From Sequoia sempervirens (Eukaryota; Streptophyta; Pinopsida; Cupressales; Cupressaceae), in the NCBI GenBank assembly GCA_007258455.2, contig VDFB02000003.1, forward strand, positions 39,161,382 to 39,225,381: a stretch of DNA of 64,000 nt, read 5' to 3'. Below the pieces are notes generated by a model that worked only from the letters and a program-made list of their open reading frames with translations, was not told where the DNA came from and made no database searches. This document shows positions 22,904 to 35,720 of the stretch, piece after piece. Position 1 is the first letter of the stretch, and every line of letters starts with the position of its first letter. Position numbers and translations under genes: made by a program.

Positions 22904-24343
22904 ACATTACAATGAGAAAGTCATGCCTATATGCCAGCTTCTCATCGTACTAACCATACCAAAGCTATCCCTCTGATAACTTCAATAAGGCACCACAAGG
23001 CAAGGCTCCACAAGCAAGCAAGGTATGTTATGCTAGGTGGCCTTGAATTTAGGGTTTCAGGTTCCATAGGGCTTAAAAATTTGTGTTATGTCAAACACCT
23101 ATGAACAAGGGGAAGGTTCCACATGAAAGCAAGGTGTGTTATTCTTGGTGGCATTTATTAGGGATGGGTTCGAGCTTCACAAGTTTATCAAGCTGAATTA
23201 TGAGAAACACTTATGAACATTATATATATATGGTTTTGTTCAAAGGGGTCTTGCTTAGTTCATGTAAGGTCTTCTTCTTAGGGAATATCATGCCTAATGT
23301 CTCCAAGAGAGGACAAGTCAAGATTAAAAGATTCACTTGACTTAGGGAATGTAGTGTGTCACATCACCACTAAGAGGAAAATTGTACGCTAAGAAATATT
23401 GCACTCTTGGAGGACATCAAACCCAATGAAACCACCAAGAAAAAGATGCATCACAAGAAAAAAATAAAATTGAACCATGAAACATGAGAAATTTTGAAAG
23501 ATATTATCGATGTATGCCCCCACTTTAAAGTGGTTGCTAACACCATTGTTGTGAGCAATTGCTTTAAAGTGGCCAATGTTCAATCCTAAGACATGAGAGC
23601 TTACTCGAAAATCCCTATGCCAAGTCATGTGTCTCCGAAATGAAGCTACATCACAAAAAAGGAAGGAGGGGTTGCCCCCAAAAATACATAAGGGGTCTAT
23701 AGATTCGAGGTCAGTATATCTTTGCTACAATGTTGTTATAGAGTTCGGAAATGACATCATTTCCCAAATACTCATAGAACTAGAAGAATGACACATAGAG
23801 AGCAAAAACAAAGAAAAAGCCTTTGGGGTCAACATGGAAGAGACCTAAATGTCTCAAAGCCTTGCATCATCCCCAAAAGGGAAACACAAGACAAGTGAGA
23901 AAAAGATAAAATGTTTATGGCATATATAAGAATGTAGGTACATATAGAAGAATACAAAAAAAGAGAGAGATACATCAAATAGAATTGTACGGGGGATCAC
24001 ATTACGCACATGCAATCACATAAAGAAACATGGAAAATAAAACAAAGAAAAATGACTAGTAAGGAACATGTGAGTCAACCTATAGTAGGTTGTTCGCATC
24101 CCAATCTTGATCAGTATATACGGAAGGCGAACAACTAGCCAAAGGGATAGTGACAAGTGCCAAAACTAGGACAAGGCTATCTAATCCCTTGCCCCCACTA
24201 GGTGCAGGACAAGGATGAGCCGAGATAAGTGATGAGAAGGAGCTCCTTGTGATAAAGAGAATGATTTGCAGTGAATGTAAAGCATGTAATAGTGAGGATG
24301 CTATGACCCTACAACTATTACATGGAAATGAGTAAAGTGAATG
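22904..24343 (-). other. T2 3' noncoding region, part 2
   Basis: No coding frame. It shares landmarks in the same order with the 3' regions of T3 and T4: a CCTAGTGGGGGCAAGGG-like purine run near 24185-24205 (minus strand) and the hairpin plus GTGGGGG module at 23513-23569. Confidence 0.6.
23513..23569 (-). promoter_or_regulatory. T2 internal hairpin with second polypurine-like tract
   Basis: On the element strand CTTTAAAGCAATTGCT (23554-23569) pairs with AGCAACCACTTTAAAG (23523-23538) at 13 of 16 positions, followed at once by TGGGGGCATA. The same module, with a 14 of 15 stem, is in T4 at 51868-51922 and with 13 of 16 in T3 at 29877-29928. It could be a secondary plus-strand primer. Confidence 0.6.
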
Positions 24344-24622
24344 TTATGCAACTATGTCATCATAGGAATCATCATTATTAGAATTAAAATCATTCAATAT
24401 CAATTTCAATGCATGAAACTCGTTAGTAAGATGACCAAGAGTTCCATGATATGCGTAATAATTCATGTTTTTATTTGGTATGGTGCTTCTACTACAAGGT
24501 GGCAATTTAATCCAACCCTTGTTAAGGAGGTGTTCCATTTTTTCGTTCAATTTATGTTTGAGTATGTAGAAATGGAATTTTTTTGAGTTTGTAAGGTTTG
24601 GAATTCTTGCTTGATTCACCAA
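24344..24622 (-). pseudogene. T2 zinc-knuckle-like C-terminus
   Basis: The translation contains YYAYHGTLGHLTNEF, the C-X2-H-X4-H-X4-C knuckle of Tat gags with the first and last Cys changed (to Tyr and Phe). T3 carries YYAYHRTLGHLTDEC and T4 FCAYHRVHGHSTNEC at the matching place. The loss of Cys suggests the T2 copy can no longer bind zinc. It follows the acidic ORF 24741-25238 after a frame break, and belongs to the same product. Confidence 0.7.
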
Positions 24623-24740
24623 TTTTTTGAGGTAGATATTAAGGAAGAGGACCTAAGATTCCCTTATCATCCTTATGAGGCATTGGTTGTTCCTTAGGAA
24701 GGAGGACATTTATGTCGGGAGGAGGATCTTGATATCCTAA

Positions 24741-25238
24741 TCATTTGGTTTCTTCAATAGGAAGTTTCTCTAAAATTTTATGAATTCCATGCTCATTAGT
24801 TATGTCACATTCTTGTTTAGTTAAAATCTTAAATCCTTGGCCATAAGTTTCTTCTAGATTGATGGGAGTGTTGGTCACTTTGTTAACATAAGATGGATAG
24901 GTATGTGCTTGATTAGAGGAGCTAGCTTCACTCATTGTTGGAAGTTTAGGCTTATTTTGTGACTCAATTTCAGGATGTAAAAGACCAAACATCTCAAGTT
25001 GTGTTGGTTGTTTCATGGAAGGATAAAAGGATGCATTATTCTCAAGATTGTCAAGGCAATCATTTATGAACTCATCCATTCTAGCATCATCTTCTCCAAT
25101 GATGTCAACTTCACAAGGACACTCATTCGGAGTTGGTTGATCATGATTAGGTTCAATTGTATTAGGATCATTTCCAAAAACACAACTTGAAACATCTTTC
25201 AAGGAGAACAAGGACTTCCACTTATTGTTAAAACACAT
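24741..25238 (-). CDS. T2 small acidic gag-like protein
   Basis: A 165-codon open frame with a relative in T3 (31189-31563): both share SSCVFG(N/D)DPNTIE, NECP, NNASFYPSM, PEIESQ and INLEExYGQGFxIL. Shared protein sequence between two diverged elements shows that it is or was a coding region. It is rich in Asp, Glu, Asn and Pro and has no membrane segment. The C-terminal YGQGFKIL...NEHGI resembles the glycine-rich YGKGYELMKQ...NEQGI block of T4, which looks like a G-patch. I do not know a function; an RNA-binding or particle role is an inference from position. Confidence 0.6.
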   Translation of the reverse strand: MCFNNKWKSLFSLKDVSSCVFGNDPNTIEPNHDQPTPNECPCEVDIIGEDDARMDEFINDCLDNLENNASFYPSMKQPTQLEMFGLLHPEIESQNKPKLPTMSEASSSNQAHTYPSYVNKVTNTPINLEETYGQGFKILTKQECDITNEHGIHKILEKLPIEETK

Positions 25239-25945
25239 CCATTTTCAGATTTTCAGACTTAAACGAGGTAATTTTCTGATTTAAGCAAAAACCTGAAAAT
25301 GAAGTCTTGTAAATGTAATTTTGAAATCACATAATGCACTAAATTTATCAAATTAAGCTAGATATGATCAAATTGATGAAACACAAATTCTACAAATAGA
25401 AACATAAATCTAAAAACAACAATTAGGAATGTAGAAATGAATGTTTTTATGCCTAGAAAATCATAATGTGACCCTGATCAGGGACTCATTCGCCCCAGGT
25501 CAAATGGGTCCTAGGTGATAGTTTTGAAACAATTTTTTATAGATTTCTGAGAGATTTTTAGTAATTTCCAAATTTTGGTCTGATACAACAAGTTTCAATT
25601 TTAACTTTCTGTGAATTCAGTGTTGAATTCAAGTGCAAAATGTGACAAATGACAACCTAGAAAACCTAATTTAATATGCAATTTTGTTTCAATTTTTAAA
25701 TGCAAGTTAATATGATGCAATGCTATGTAAATGATATGCAAGATGACTGATTTTTTTTGTATTTTTCAGATTTTAAAGAGTGCAAAATGAAATCCTAAAA
25801 CCCTTAAATGAAATGCAAAGTTGAATGCAAACTAGAAACCCTAAATGATACCTAATTCAATGCAAAGAGATGCAAGATCTAAATCTAAGATGAAAGAGGA
25901 ATCCAAAATTAGAAAATGCAATGATCAAACTCAGGTTCACCAAAA
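25239..25945 (-). other. T2 leader with hairpin and primer site
   Basis: About 700 noncoding bases between the 5' LTR and the ORF. At 25930-25942 the minus strand reads TGGTGAACCTGAG, three bases from the LTR: the candidate primer-binding site, matched by TAGTGAACCTGA at the same place in T4. A hairpin GGACTCATT/AATGGGTCC lies at 25482-25511. Confidence 0.65.
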
Positions 25946-27488
25946 TGAAATGAAGAAAAATAGGTTTTGGATGAAAAGGGGTTCACCACAGTGACTTATT
26001 TTCCTAATTTCATTCAAAATGCATGCTATAATATGCAAATGAAGAATAGGAATCAAATATGACAGAAATAGTGATCAAAAGGCAGATCTGAAAAGGGGAA
26101 AACAATGTGTACCTTCACCAAAAGTCACCTTTTGAATCTCATTGAGGACTCATTCTCCCTATGTTGAATGGGTCCTAGCTAGGGTTTCTGAAAAATGCTT
26201 TCTAGGTTCTCTTCTACTAGGTCTGCACTCCCAGATTCCCGATTTTCACTGTCGGACAATCATAAATAAATCTTGTAAAAGAGTTTCTGTGAAATGACAA
26301 TTTTCCTTGCAACTTTGATAACTTTGCAACCTTCTTTAATTTTTCTCTTCAAAGGATCTTCAACCTAAAATCTACAATCACACATCAAAGAGAGAAAAAT
26401 GTTGTTTGTTAGGTGAATGGGGGTTTGCCTTGGTCAAACCCCATTTTGGTAATTAAACCTTGAAATAAAATAATGAAACATGAAGGTGGAATGATGAATG
26501 AACAACAATGTGTAACAAATCACCATACCTTTAATGCAACCTTGGATTATAGATCTATAACTTGCATGAGTTGGCTTCAAAGGACGAGGATCTTGATCAT
26601 GAATCTTGATTTGAAACAATGACTTTGATATGCTTGATTAGATATTGAACACTATATCACCACATTAGCTTAAACAACATGCATGATGCAATATGACTTT
26701 GACATGATGAAATGAATCTTGATTGCTGCAATAATATTCTATAAATCAGCCCTTAAATGCCTTGAAAATGGCCTTGATCACACTTGCTCATAAATTTTCT
26801 AGAATGATTGAAGACTTGAAATTGCTAGGATGAAAATATTAAGATGAAACATATGAAATGACCTCTTATTTATACATATGTTAACATTAATTTCCGAAAT
26901 TCAAATATCACAAGCTAACATTGAATTGTATATTTTAAATCATTAAAATACCACCAAAAACATATTTTAAATGGGGGTACTAGGTCTAAGTGAGGACCCA
27001 TTCGCCATAGGGAAAATGGGTCCTAGGTCACTTACCTAGGACACACATTGCTTAGTGTTAACATTATGTTAAATTAGGGTCCTAGGTCTAAGTGAGGACC
27101 CATTTGGTCTATGGAAAATGGGTCCTAGGTCACTTACCTAGGACACACATCTTCCAAAGTTAAGTGTTGTGTAATGGAATTTATGAATGTCGGGTTTTAT
27201 CCTTCGGAAATTGCATTTAATTATGCTTGAATTTGAATTAAAGGGTCCAATTAAGGAAAATTAACCTCAATCAGTTAATAAAGTCCTAGATTAATGTAAA
27301 AGTGTAAAGGTACACCTTACAACACCAAAAATAAGGCACAATTAAGTCCATTTAATTTAAAAGGTCCCTAAACTTAATGTGAATATGAAAAACCTATTAC
27401 AACACTAAATTAAGGCATAATTAAGCTCATTTTATTATTAATTTTTCCAAATTAAGTGTGAAAAAGGGATACTTTTTCCTACACTACA
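25946..27488 (-). repeat. T2 5' LTR (right copy)
   Basis: 1543 bases. Hairpins at 26146-26175 (GGACTCATTC/GAATGGGTCC), 26980-27040 and 27081-27142 (GGACCCATTT/AAATGGGTCC plus outer CCTAGGT and AAGTGA arms), and GGGGTTTG/CAAACCCC at 26420-26442. On the element strand a splice-like pair AAAG/GTATGG (near 26528) and TATAG/ATTTTAGG (near 26365) flanks that last hairpin. Confidence 0.88.
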
Positions 27489-27989
27489 CATACTTGTAAG
27501 GTTTTTTTGGACTTATTCCTATTCTCTTCTTCCTCCCACAACTTAAATCCTTCTTTTCTCTCAATTCTTGCAACCATTGCTTCCTTCCCTATTTCCCTCT
27601 TTGGGGAATTGTAGAATTCATTTAGAATTCTTCCAATCCTTTTCCATCTCTCAACCTCCTAACCTCAAATAAAATATTCCCTTTCATCATTGTGCTTCAA
27701 TTCCCCTTTGCATACTCACAAAGTTCCAATGTACTTCAATTTCTCCTCCACCTCTTGACATCTAGACCTTTGATTCCTTGATCATTTCTCACATTTTATC
27801 CAATTACCTTTTGAAATGGTGGGAAAGTAATCCTCAAAGTTTTATGTGTTGATTATAAAACCTAGGGATCTTAATAGGTGTCTTTCCCTATGGATTTCAT
27901 TAGGAAAGAGATCACAATGAGTAAAGATTGACTTTCAACCTCAATGGTGAGTCAATCAAACCTGGATGTCAGTCCTTAGGACAATAGGA
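27489..27989. other. Pyrimidine-rich sequence, no feature recognised
   Basis: The composition resembles 17050-17229 on the other side of T2, consistent with one host sequence split by T2. No open frame with motifs. Confidence 0.4.
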
Positions 27990-29209
27990 CAGATAAGAAA
28001 CCAAACTAAAATGATTTTAAGCACTCAAACTAAATGAACAGCAAGACCTAATACTTAAAATGTAGATTCCTAAATGTACAAAAATGGAAATGGCAGTTTG
28101 TAGGAAGATTTGAGAAGGGTTTGAACACATGTACTTGTCACCAAAAACTTGTTTTGAGGAGTGCAAAGGGACTCATTAACCCCTAGGTGAATGGGTGTCA
28201 TTTTAAGGCTCCAAAATAACTTTTGACAATCCTCTGATGTTGGAGCTTGGCTTTTTTTTTTTATGCAAGTACCATTGTTGGAAAGTTGGAAATAAATTTT
28301 GTAACTTAGTTTATGCGGCTTGACAACAATGATGAAAAATTGTGCAACAAAGTAAAATTTATCCTTCAATATTTCTTCAATTCTTCATCCACCTCTAATC
28401 TGCACATACAAAAAGAGGAAAACTTGTTATGTTTTGTATGGCGGTTTTCCTTGGTCAAACCCCAAGTTTGGTAATTAAACCTTGATATAAAGATAATGTC
28501 AAAGGAGAAGGAAATGATGAATGAACAATGCTTTCTACAACTCACCACCCTTGAATGGATTCCCTTAGAGGACTGAAGTTAAACACATCTCTCCAAGGAA
28601 CTTGATCTTGCTTTGCTTGATGGATTTGGATACTTGAAATGCTTGGATGCTTTAGGATCAATAATGCATATTAGCCTTCACAAGATGACATGAACACACA
28701 TAGACTTGAACATGATGTTAGGATCTTGATTGCTGCAACAAATGACTGATAAATCTACTCTTGAATTCTCAATTATTCTCTTGACAACAATATTTTCTCT
28801 TGAATATATTTGATCACGTGTGTTCATTTTCAAATGATAAAAAGACTATGTATTTATAGGTGTTTATCTAATTTCCCAAAAATTAGATTCCCAAAGCCAA
28901 AAATTGCAAGTTGAATTTGAATCATTAAAATGCCACCAAAAACATATTTTAAAATGGGTCTTGACACTTAAAGGGGACCCATTAACCCATGGGTGAATGG
29001 GTCTTGGCCTATAAGTCCAAGACACACATACTCCATGGTGATTTAATTATTGATTGCATTTATTTAATGTCAATTCTCCTCTTGGAAAATGGAAAAAATA
29101 AGGATTTAGAATGCATAATTTGGAAAATTAGAAGCTTAATTAAGTCCAACAAATTAAGGGACCCAAACATAGTGTAAAATCGTAAGGGTATACAATTTTC
29201 TACACTATA
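27990..29209 (-). repeat. T3 3' LTR (diverged, left edge approximate)
   Basis: It is recognisable through shared blocks with T2: the GACTCATT/AATGGGTGTC hairpin (28168-28200), the CCTTGGTCAAACCCC hairpin block (28442-28463), and GACCCATT/AATGGGTC at 28976-29003 with an inner palindrome ACCCATGGGT (28985-28994). The right edge reads ACACTATA where T2 has ACACTACA. Confidence 0.65.
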
Positions 29210-29263
29210 TTTATTCCTCACTTTAGTGAGAGTATGGACTTATGCTCAAACTCACACTAAAGT
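29210..29263 (-). promoter_or_regulatory. T3 polypurine tract preceded by hairpin
   Basis: On the element strand ACTTTAGTGTGAG (29251-29263) and CTCTCACTAAAGT (29220-29232) pair, followed by GAGGAATAAA and the LTR. The purine run is weaker than in T2 (one A inside the G run). Confidence 0.65.
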
Positions 29264-30837
29264 AGACAAATATGTGTCAAGAGGGGTCCAAGTGCACAAA
29301 TGTTAATGAGATAGGATGACAAAGATCAAGGAGGATGATCAACCCCTCAAGATTAAAGATCCCATGGCAAACCAACATAAGCATAAAGGACACACATGCA
29401 TGTAAGATATGTGTAGCAAGATAAGACACACAATCATACAATGTCAAATCCAATGCAAAAAGGGAAAAAATAAAAGGATGGATCAAGACTCAGTTGTTTT
29501 TCCAACATGAATGGATCAAGCCTAAGTTGTTTGTCCAAAAAAACATGCTCACAAGGGCTAGTGCAGTCTGGTATACACTAGGTGAGCCTCAAATACAAAA
29601 AGATGAGAAAAACACACTAGGTCTACAAGGCGTCTACCCATAAAAGGGGTGGTAGATGGAAAAATTCATCACAAAAATGTGTACCCATAAGACTTCCATA
29701 CCAAAAGTTATACTCCTTGCTAACTTTGATAAGGTGCCACAAAATGATCAATGTGTTATGCTAACGCTACATTAAGTCCAACTCTTGTGAACAAAAATGA
29801 AGCAAAAATGTCAAAATGAAAATGAAACTCGCCTTAGGAGGTGTAAATTCCAAAATGAAATAATGTCAATGTATGCCCCCACTTTAAATAAATTACTAAA
29901 AACCATGATATGAGCAATTACTTTAAAGTAGAAATGATAAATGCCAATTGATAAAAGGGCAATGAGAGCTTATTTGGAAAGCACTATGCCAATGATATAT
30001 TTCTAAATAAAGTAGCATCATGAAGAATAGTTGCCCCCACATGCAATATAAAATGATAACACACAAGGGATGTATGGATTTGAGGTTAGCATATGTATTT
30101 TCCATAGTGATATAATAGAGCTCAAAATCGTCATCATTTCCCAAATACTCGTAGAACAACAAACACAAAGGAAGAACGACACATAAAGAGCAAAAGAAAA
30201 GAAAATATTATGGGTCAACATGGAAGAGACTGTAGATGTCTCGACACCTGGAATCATCCCCAAAAGGAAAACACAAGACAAATAAATAGACATTGTTTAC
30301 GATAGATAGAAGAATGGAGATACAAATAGAATGTCATGATAGATGTGCTTCATTTGTATCCTTGAACCAATGGAGTAAGAAGGGTCATCCAAATAAATCT
30401 CACAAACATAATTACATGCCAAGCAATATGATATAGGGGAACACATTACGCACATGCAATCACAAAGAACATGAAAAGAAAAGAAAGAAAGTATGTCACA
30501 TACGAGCCAACCTAAAGCAGGTTGTTTGCATCCCAATCTTGCTCATCATATATGAAAGGCGGATAACTAGCCAAAGGGACTACAACAAGCTCCATATTAA
30601 GACAAGGCTACCTAACCCCTTTCCCCCCAAATGTAGGACAAGGGTGAGCTGAGATAAATGATGATATGTTGATCCTTGCATTATGGAAAAATGAGTTATA
30701 TAAAGTGCAATACATGTAATAGTGAGTATATGCTAAGATTCTACAATTATCACATGGAAAGAAACAAAGTGTGTGCATGCTAGCTAGTTATATTATCAAC
30801 TAGATCTTCGACAATATTAAATTCTTCAAATATATTC
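29264..30837 (-). other. T3 3' noncoding region
   Basis: No coding frame. It holds the CTTTAAAGTAATTGCT hairpin followed by GTGGGGGCATA at 29877-29928, and a CC-rich block near 30605-30640 matching the GTGGGGGCAAGGG run of T4. Confidence 0.6.
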
Positions 30838-31563
30838 TTTAAAGCACAACACTCATCAGTAAGATGCCCAAGAGTTCTATGATATGCATAGTAAGACATG
30901 TTTGTACTTTTTCCTTTTTTGTTTTCTTAAATAGGTGGTAATGTTATAAGTCCTTGGTTGAGAAGTGATTGTAAAGCCTTTTTTAGTTTTCGTTATGGTA
31001 TGGAGAAATGGTAGCTTCTTAAGTTTATAGGGCTTGGGTTTCTTACTTGATTGGGAAATTGGTTGATGTGGAGGGGGAGGATCTTAATATCTTAATCCCT
31101 TGGTATATTTTCATGGTTTTTGTTCTAAAAATTGATGGATCTCGTGCACATTTTCTTAAAATTCTAAAACCTTGACCATAATACTCTTCTAGATTGATAG
31201 GTGTATTGGTAACTTTATAGGCATAGGATAGAAGAGTATCAATGTTGTCATTGCGAATACCTTCATGATTGGTGGTTGAGGTTTTCTTTGTGATTCAATT
31301 TCAGGATGTAAAAGGTTGAACATGTCAAGTGGTGGTATGATAGGAGGTGTTGGTTGTTGCATGGAGGGATAGAAGGATGCATTGTTCTCAAGGTTACATA
31401 AGAAATTTTGTATGAATTCTTGCATGCTATCTTCATCTTGGCTTAAGATATCTATCTTACGAGGACATTCATTGGGAGGTGAAGACTCATGAATGTTTTC
31501 AATTGTATTAGGATCATCACCAAACACACAACTTGAAACATCAACCAAATATTTTAAGGACAT
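30838..31563 (-). pseudogene. T3 small gag-like protein with zinc-knuckle tail
   Basis: The first part (31189-31563, 124 codons) matches T2: SSCVFGDDPNTIE, NECP, NNASFYPSM, LHPEIESQ. After a frame break come INLEEYYGQGFRIL (about 31150-31200) and YYAYHRTLGHLTDEC (about 30850-30900), a Tat-type knuckle with the first Cys changed to Tyr. Function unknown. Confidence 0.65.
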
Positions 31564-32210
31564 CCATAGTTTACCAAAACACGTCCATGATGAAACTTTT
31601 CTTTAAATGTCAAATGATTGGATTGTTTAATGCAATTTTCAGATCTAAAATATGATAATTGATTGATTATAAGATACAAAAACTTGAAAATGATTATTTT
31701 TGAATGCCAATTTTGATCTTACACAATGTACTTTCTTTCACCAATTAAACTAAATACAAAAATCTATAGAAATATGCAATTTCTAAAACTGAAATAGAGA
31801 TCTAAAGGTACATGAAAATGAAGTAGAAAGAGACAGATAAATGTGTAGAATTTTAAAAAAGCACCTATACAAGGACAGGTTCGCCCAAGGGTGAATGAGT
31901 CTTTACACATGTTTTTAAAAAAATGAAATCTGGGTGTTTAACTTGATATTTAAGCTCAATGTTCCTAACTACAAACAAATTCTTCAGTTACAATTTTTCC
32001 AAATTTTTTAATTAAATATAAATGCAATTTTTATGACAATGTATGAGAAAAATGACAATTTTTTTAATGTAATTTTGAATGAAAATCTAACTTAAATAGC
32101 TAAAACACACCTTAATGCAAGATATTATGCATAATTTATACATTTTTTTTGGATTTTTATGATTTTGAATGATGCAAACATGCAATATGTAACCCTAAAT
32201 GAAATGCAAA
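31564..32210 (-). other. T3 leader remnant
   Basis: Aligned in layout with the T2 leader, including a decayed hairpin (GGAC...GAATGAGTC) near 31873-31902. It ends without a recognisable LTR or primer site. Confidence 0.45.
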
Positions 32211-32377
32211 TCAAGATAATGCAAAATCCTCTCTTCTACTTCTCGTTAAACTAAGTCCACTCTTCTACCTCCAAATAAAGAATTTATAGGGGATGAGGAG
32301 AAGAGAAAGACCCAAAACATAATAAGTTCATAGAATCTTCAATCCCCATATCTATTTTTTTCCTTTTGCTTCTTTTC

Positions 32378-33410
32378 CTACTTGGTATGAAGAGGAACAA
32401 TAGTGCTTTTAAAGGGAGGGTTGAGTTGGATATGAGTGTCTAACTTGATGGAGACTTTATCAACATTCTCCAAGTGAGACTTAGTAGAAAATTTTAGGGC
32501 CTTAGGAACTACAGAATCTTGCACCACCCCTTCATCCCCAATAATAGAGCACTTAAGAATCTTTGCTTCTGACACCAAAGGGCCTTCAATGAGAAACTAT
32601 CACTGAGGTGCCCAAATAGTTTGTAGAATTGACAGTAGAAGTTGACTTTCTCATAAACATCAAGTTGGACACAAGTACCAAATTTATATTTGAGAGTGAC
32701 ATGAGTAGGAAGAACTGTATTAATGACAGCATTAACACAGAACCTAGCGAAGACCAGTCTCAACCTTTGTTAAGTAACCTTATCAACTGCTAGGATGTGA
32801 CCAAAGGAATTGGAAATAATCTAAAGCAATTTAAAATTCTAGAATTTAAGAGGGATCCCCAATAACCTTAGCCAAATTAGGGCCATAGATTTGAGGTCCA
32901 CAAACAAATCAAGACCAGGCTTCCATTTACAAAGAGACAATACAATTTCTAAAGCTATTATCTAGGGCCCAAGGACCCCCAGTTAGGATTTTAATAAGAT
33001 CTTCCTTATTAGAAAAATAAATAGAAATATTCCATTGGCCATTACACTTATGAAAACACTACCTTTTAGCTTTCAGGCTAAACAAGCCCATTTGTGGATC
33101 TAATCCACATTTGACCTGAAAGCTTGAAATTTACCAACAAGAGCTAAATCCATACCTCCAGTCACTTCTAATCAAAAATCATTGGGGACTTCAATCGCCA
33201 CTCCATTCATAGAGAAAGTGACCAAAGGAGAGGAAGACAATTGATTCTTGGGAAGAAAGACCAACAAGTTTATCCATTAAAGAAGCAGATCCTCTATAGC
33301 AAAAAAAAGATGATGTCCCCTTTGAAGGGGGTCCACAATTCCCTCTAAGCACGAGGAAACACCAGATTTGTGTTAAAAAAATTCAAGACTATCCAAAGAA
33401 ATTTTGGTTT
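32378..33410 (-). pseudogene. LINE ORF1-like relic (DUF4283-type domain and zinc knuckle)
   Basis: Minus-strand translation across two frameshifts gives KEDLIKILTGGPWALDNS, CKWKPGLDLF, LKSMALIWLRLLGIPL, then RLVFARFCVNAVI and a degraded CCHC knuckle (FYCQFYKLFGHLSDSF, outer Cys positions changed to Phe). This run of GGPW, a WxP-x-F/L segment, the WIRLxxLPL-like strand and FARxCV is typical of the plant LINE ORF1 N-terminal domain, which is thought to bind RNA. No endonuclease or RT of a LINE is in the window, so only the 5' part is here. Stops are frequent. Confidence 0.75.
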
Positions 33411-35187
33411 GGGGAGCCCCATAGGCCCCTCAGGCACCATACCACAAAAAATAAGGATTGGTTGAATAGGCACGTGAGAGAACACCAGACACCACATGAT
33501 CACATGGAAGTAGTAGGACCAAACCGTAAATCACAAAACAAAAAACCATACTATAAATTCAAAAAAAATTCTCATTCCCGCTCCTGTTATTCCTTAGATG
33601 TTGTCCCTTCTATAACTCAAGAATTTATTTAATTAATATTGTTAAATTTCTTATTATAAATTATTTTTAATAGGGGGTATTTCATACTTAATATACGAAT
33701 TAATTGATGTTTTGGCATTTCATAATTTTTATAGGGGGTTTTTCACGCCTAGGAAGTGATTCCAAAGATAAATAAAATTGAAAAATATTTGTGTGACTTG
33801 AAAATTTTAAATATTGTTGATTTGACTACGTGGGAGAACTAGAAAAAGGAACACTCAAATATATTTCTCATCCTTGAAAAAGATCCTACGGCTATTAAGG
33901 ATAATCTCAATAGATTTATCCAAGTTAGTCATTGTTCCATTCAAAATCGTGCAGTTGGCATTGAATTCTTTCAAATAAATTGAAGGAATTACAAAAGAGC
34001 TAGGTAATCCATGTGATTGAATGCAATATTGGTCATAGTGTAAAAGGTGAAAAGGTTTGCCATAAAATTAGCACCAAATAATGCAAGAAGAAGACCTTTG
34101 AAAAGGAGAAAAATGAGTTGTACTCTTCCAAGCTACATTAAAAAATTATCAACAAGAAATGGAGGCTACTAAAATACTTAAGAATATTTAAAAGGTGGTT
34201 TGTGATGTTTATCCCATTTTGGTTTTATAGGGCTTGTTTTTCCTTGTTCTATATTTTGTAAGGGTGGGCTAGTGCAAATGATTGTCTATGTTTTGGTTGG
34301 GCTTTGGTTGTTTCTTTACTTGTTGTAACATGGTCTTAGAGCCCCTTCAAAACCTATTTTACCATTTTTTATAAAAAATGACGTTTCAAAGGATTAATAA
34401 GTAGAGTTTGAATTGTTTTGGTTAGGTGGCATCTAATAAAACTAAGTCTTGCATACTCAAATATAATGGATGATGTGAATTGTATTATTTTCTTTATGTT
34501 CAACACCTGACTCTGTGTGTAAGAACACTTGCATCTAAGAATTTTCTAATCATGGACTTCACATTTTAAAAATAAACATTGGAGTGGTAGTAAATTATTT
34601 AATTTAATCATTTGCAATGAATGTAATGATATAAATATTATTATAGTTTTATATATTCCTTTCATCTTTTGCTTTTATATATGTGGATCTATATTTCTAC
34701 ACTTAGAAATCCCTCCAGTTTTTTCTATTTGTTAACATAATTAACATCATTTATGGTTAAATGGAATCTATAGTTGTTTCAAAATGGCTTAGTTAATCTA
34801 ACAAAAAGTCTTAGAAGAATTGATAAAATTCAATGATCTTTAAAAAATTAATCTTCTAAAGAGAATTTGAAATTGATTTATCCTTTGAGGGGTCTACTGA
34901 GGAATAGCCCCTCAGCTTGGAAGATCACAAAGGAGGGATTAGCCTTCTCTAATATTATGGTCCTACTTTTATTCTATTTTATTATGAATTCTTATGTTTT
35001 TCCATTGAAATAAGAAATGCATAAGAGATTATATAATTTAAATCAAGTTTCATATAATAGAGTAGAGGAAAAAATTAAGAAAAAAACTTCAATAAAATTT
35101 ACCATCATTGAATATAAATTTTACCTTCTCGTGATCTACAATATTATGAGAAGTGTTTTCACCTAAAAATACCCTACCTCCATTGTA
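33411..35187. other. AT-rich sequence, no feature recognised
   Basis: No motif-bearing frame. The leftmost part may be the leader of the LINE relic. The rest shows neither LTR ends nor repeats that I could pair within the window. Confidence 0.4.
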
Positions 35188-35720
35188 TTATTTGTATGCT
35201 AAGTACCACTCCATATGAGTATACATATGAAATGAAGTTCCTAAAGCAATCAACGATGATTCATCACTAGAATGAATGTTAGGAGAAGTTATAAAAACAC
35301 AACCATTAACAACATCTTCTACAAAGAACTTATCTACAAAGGAATCTTCAATTTTATGCCTTTTTCTTGAATTTAAACTCATTTATACAAACAATTATAA
35401 TTTAACAATTTTCTTTAGACTTTCTATAGGAATTAAACCTACCTTTTGACTTAAATTTATTTTATCCATTTATTCCATTTTATCCCCTCATTCTTTAGAA
35501 TGACCTCTTACATACAAGACATCTTTAGAGGATTCATCCATGTTTTTTTCTCCTTAAATATTCACTTAGTAGAGGTGACACAAATTCTTCAAGTTAAGAA
35601 CTATGTACTAGTAGTAGCCATAATGAGATTATCTTATGAATTGAGTATTGAAAAAAGAAAAAACGTGATACATTTATCCTCTTCTTCAATTTTTATATAT
35701 GTGAAAACTAATTGACTCAC
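35188..35720 (-). pseudogene. Copia gag end and protease relic
   Basis: Minus strand: EEEDKCITFFLFSILNS..DNLIMA (about 35620-35700) matches the conserved gag segment before the zinc knuckle of Copia elements. After a gap, ESSLIALGTSFHM (within 35188-35382) matches the Copia protease start, with the catalytic Asp-Ser-Gly now Ala-Leu-Gly. It lies opposite in orientation to C1 and is a separate, older fragment. Confidence 0.6.

Larger units (their letters stand above)
17230..27488 (-). mobile_element. T2: non-autonomous Tat-like LTR element with nested insert N1
   Basis: Direct repeats 17230-18768 and 25946-27488 start TGAAAYGAAG and end ACACTACA on the + strand. Primer-binding and polypurine sites are in the right places for a minus-strand element. 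The internal part, without N1 (19048-22903), is about 3.3 kb and encodes only a small acidic protein and a zinc-knuckle-like tail: no protease, RT or integrase. It must have moved with proteins supplied in trans. The 5-base flanks (AATAT and CATAC) do not match, so no target duplication is confirmed. Relatives in the window are T3 and T4. Confidence 0.85.
27990..32210 (-). mobile_element. T3: truncated relative of T2
   Basis: From left: a 3' LTR (about 27990-29209), hairpin plus polypurine tract, a 3' noncoding region, the small gag-like protein, and a leader that fades out near 32210. The 5' LTR is absent. Gene content and order equal T2, but the two differ widely in sequence, so T3 is an independent, older insertion of the same family. 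Like T2 it has no protease, RT or integrase. Confidence 0.75.

Noticed and set aside
27820..27880. Possible RT motif VLCVDYKT right of T2
   Set aside because: Only one short motif, with stops on either side and no further RT segments.
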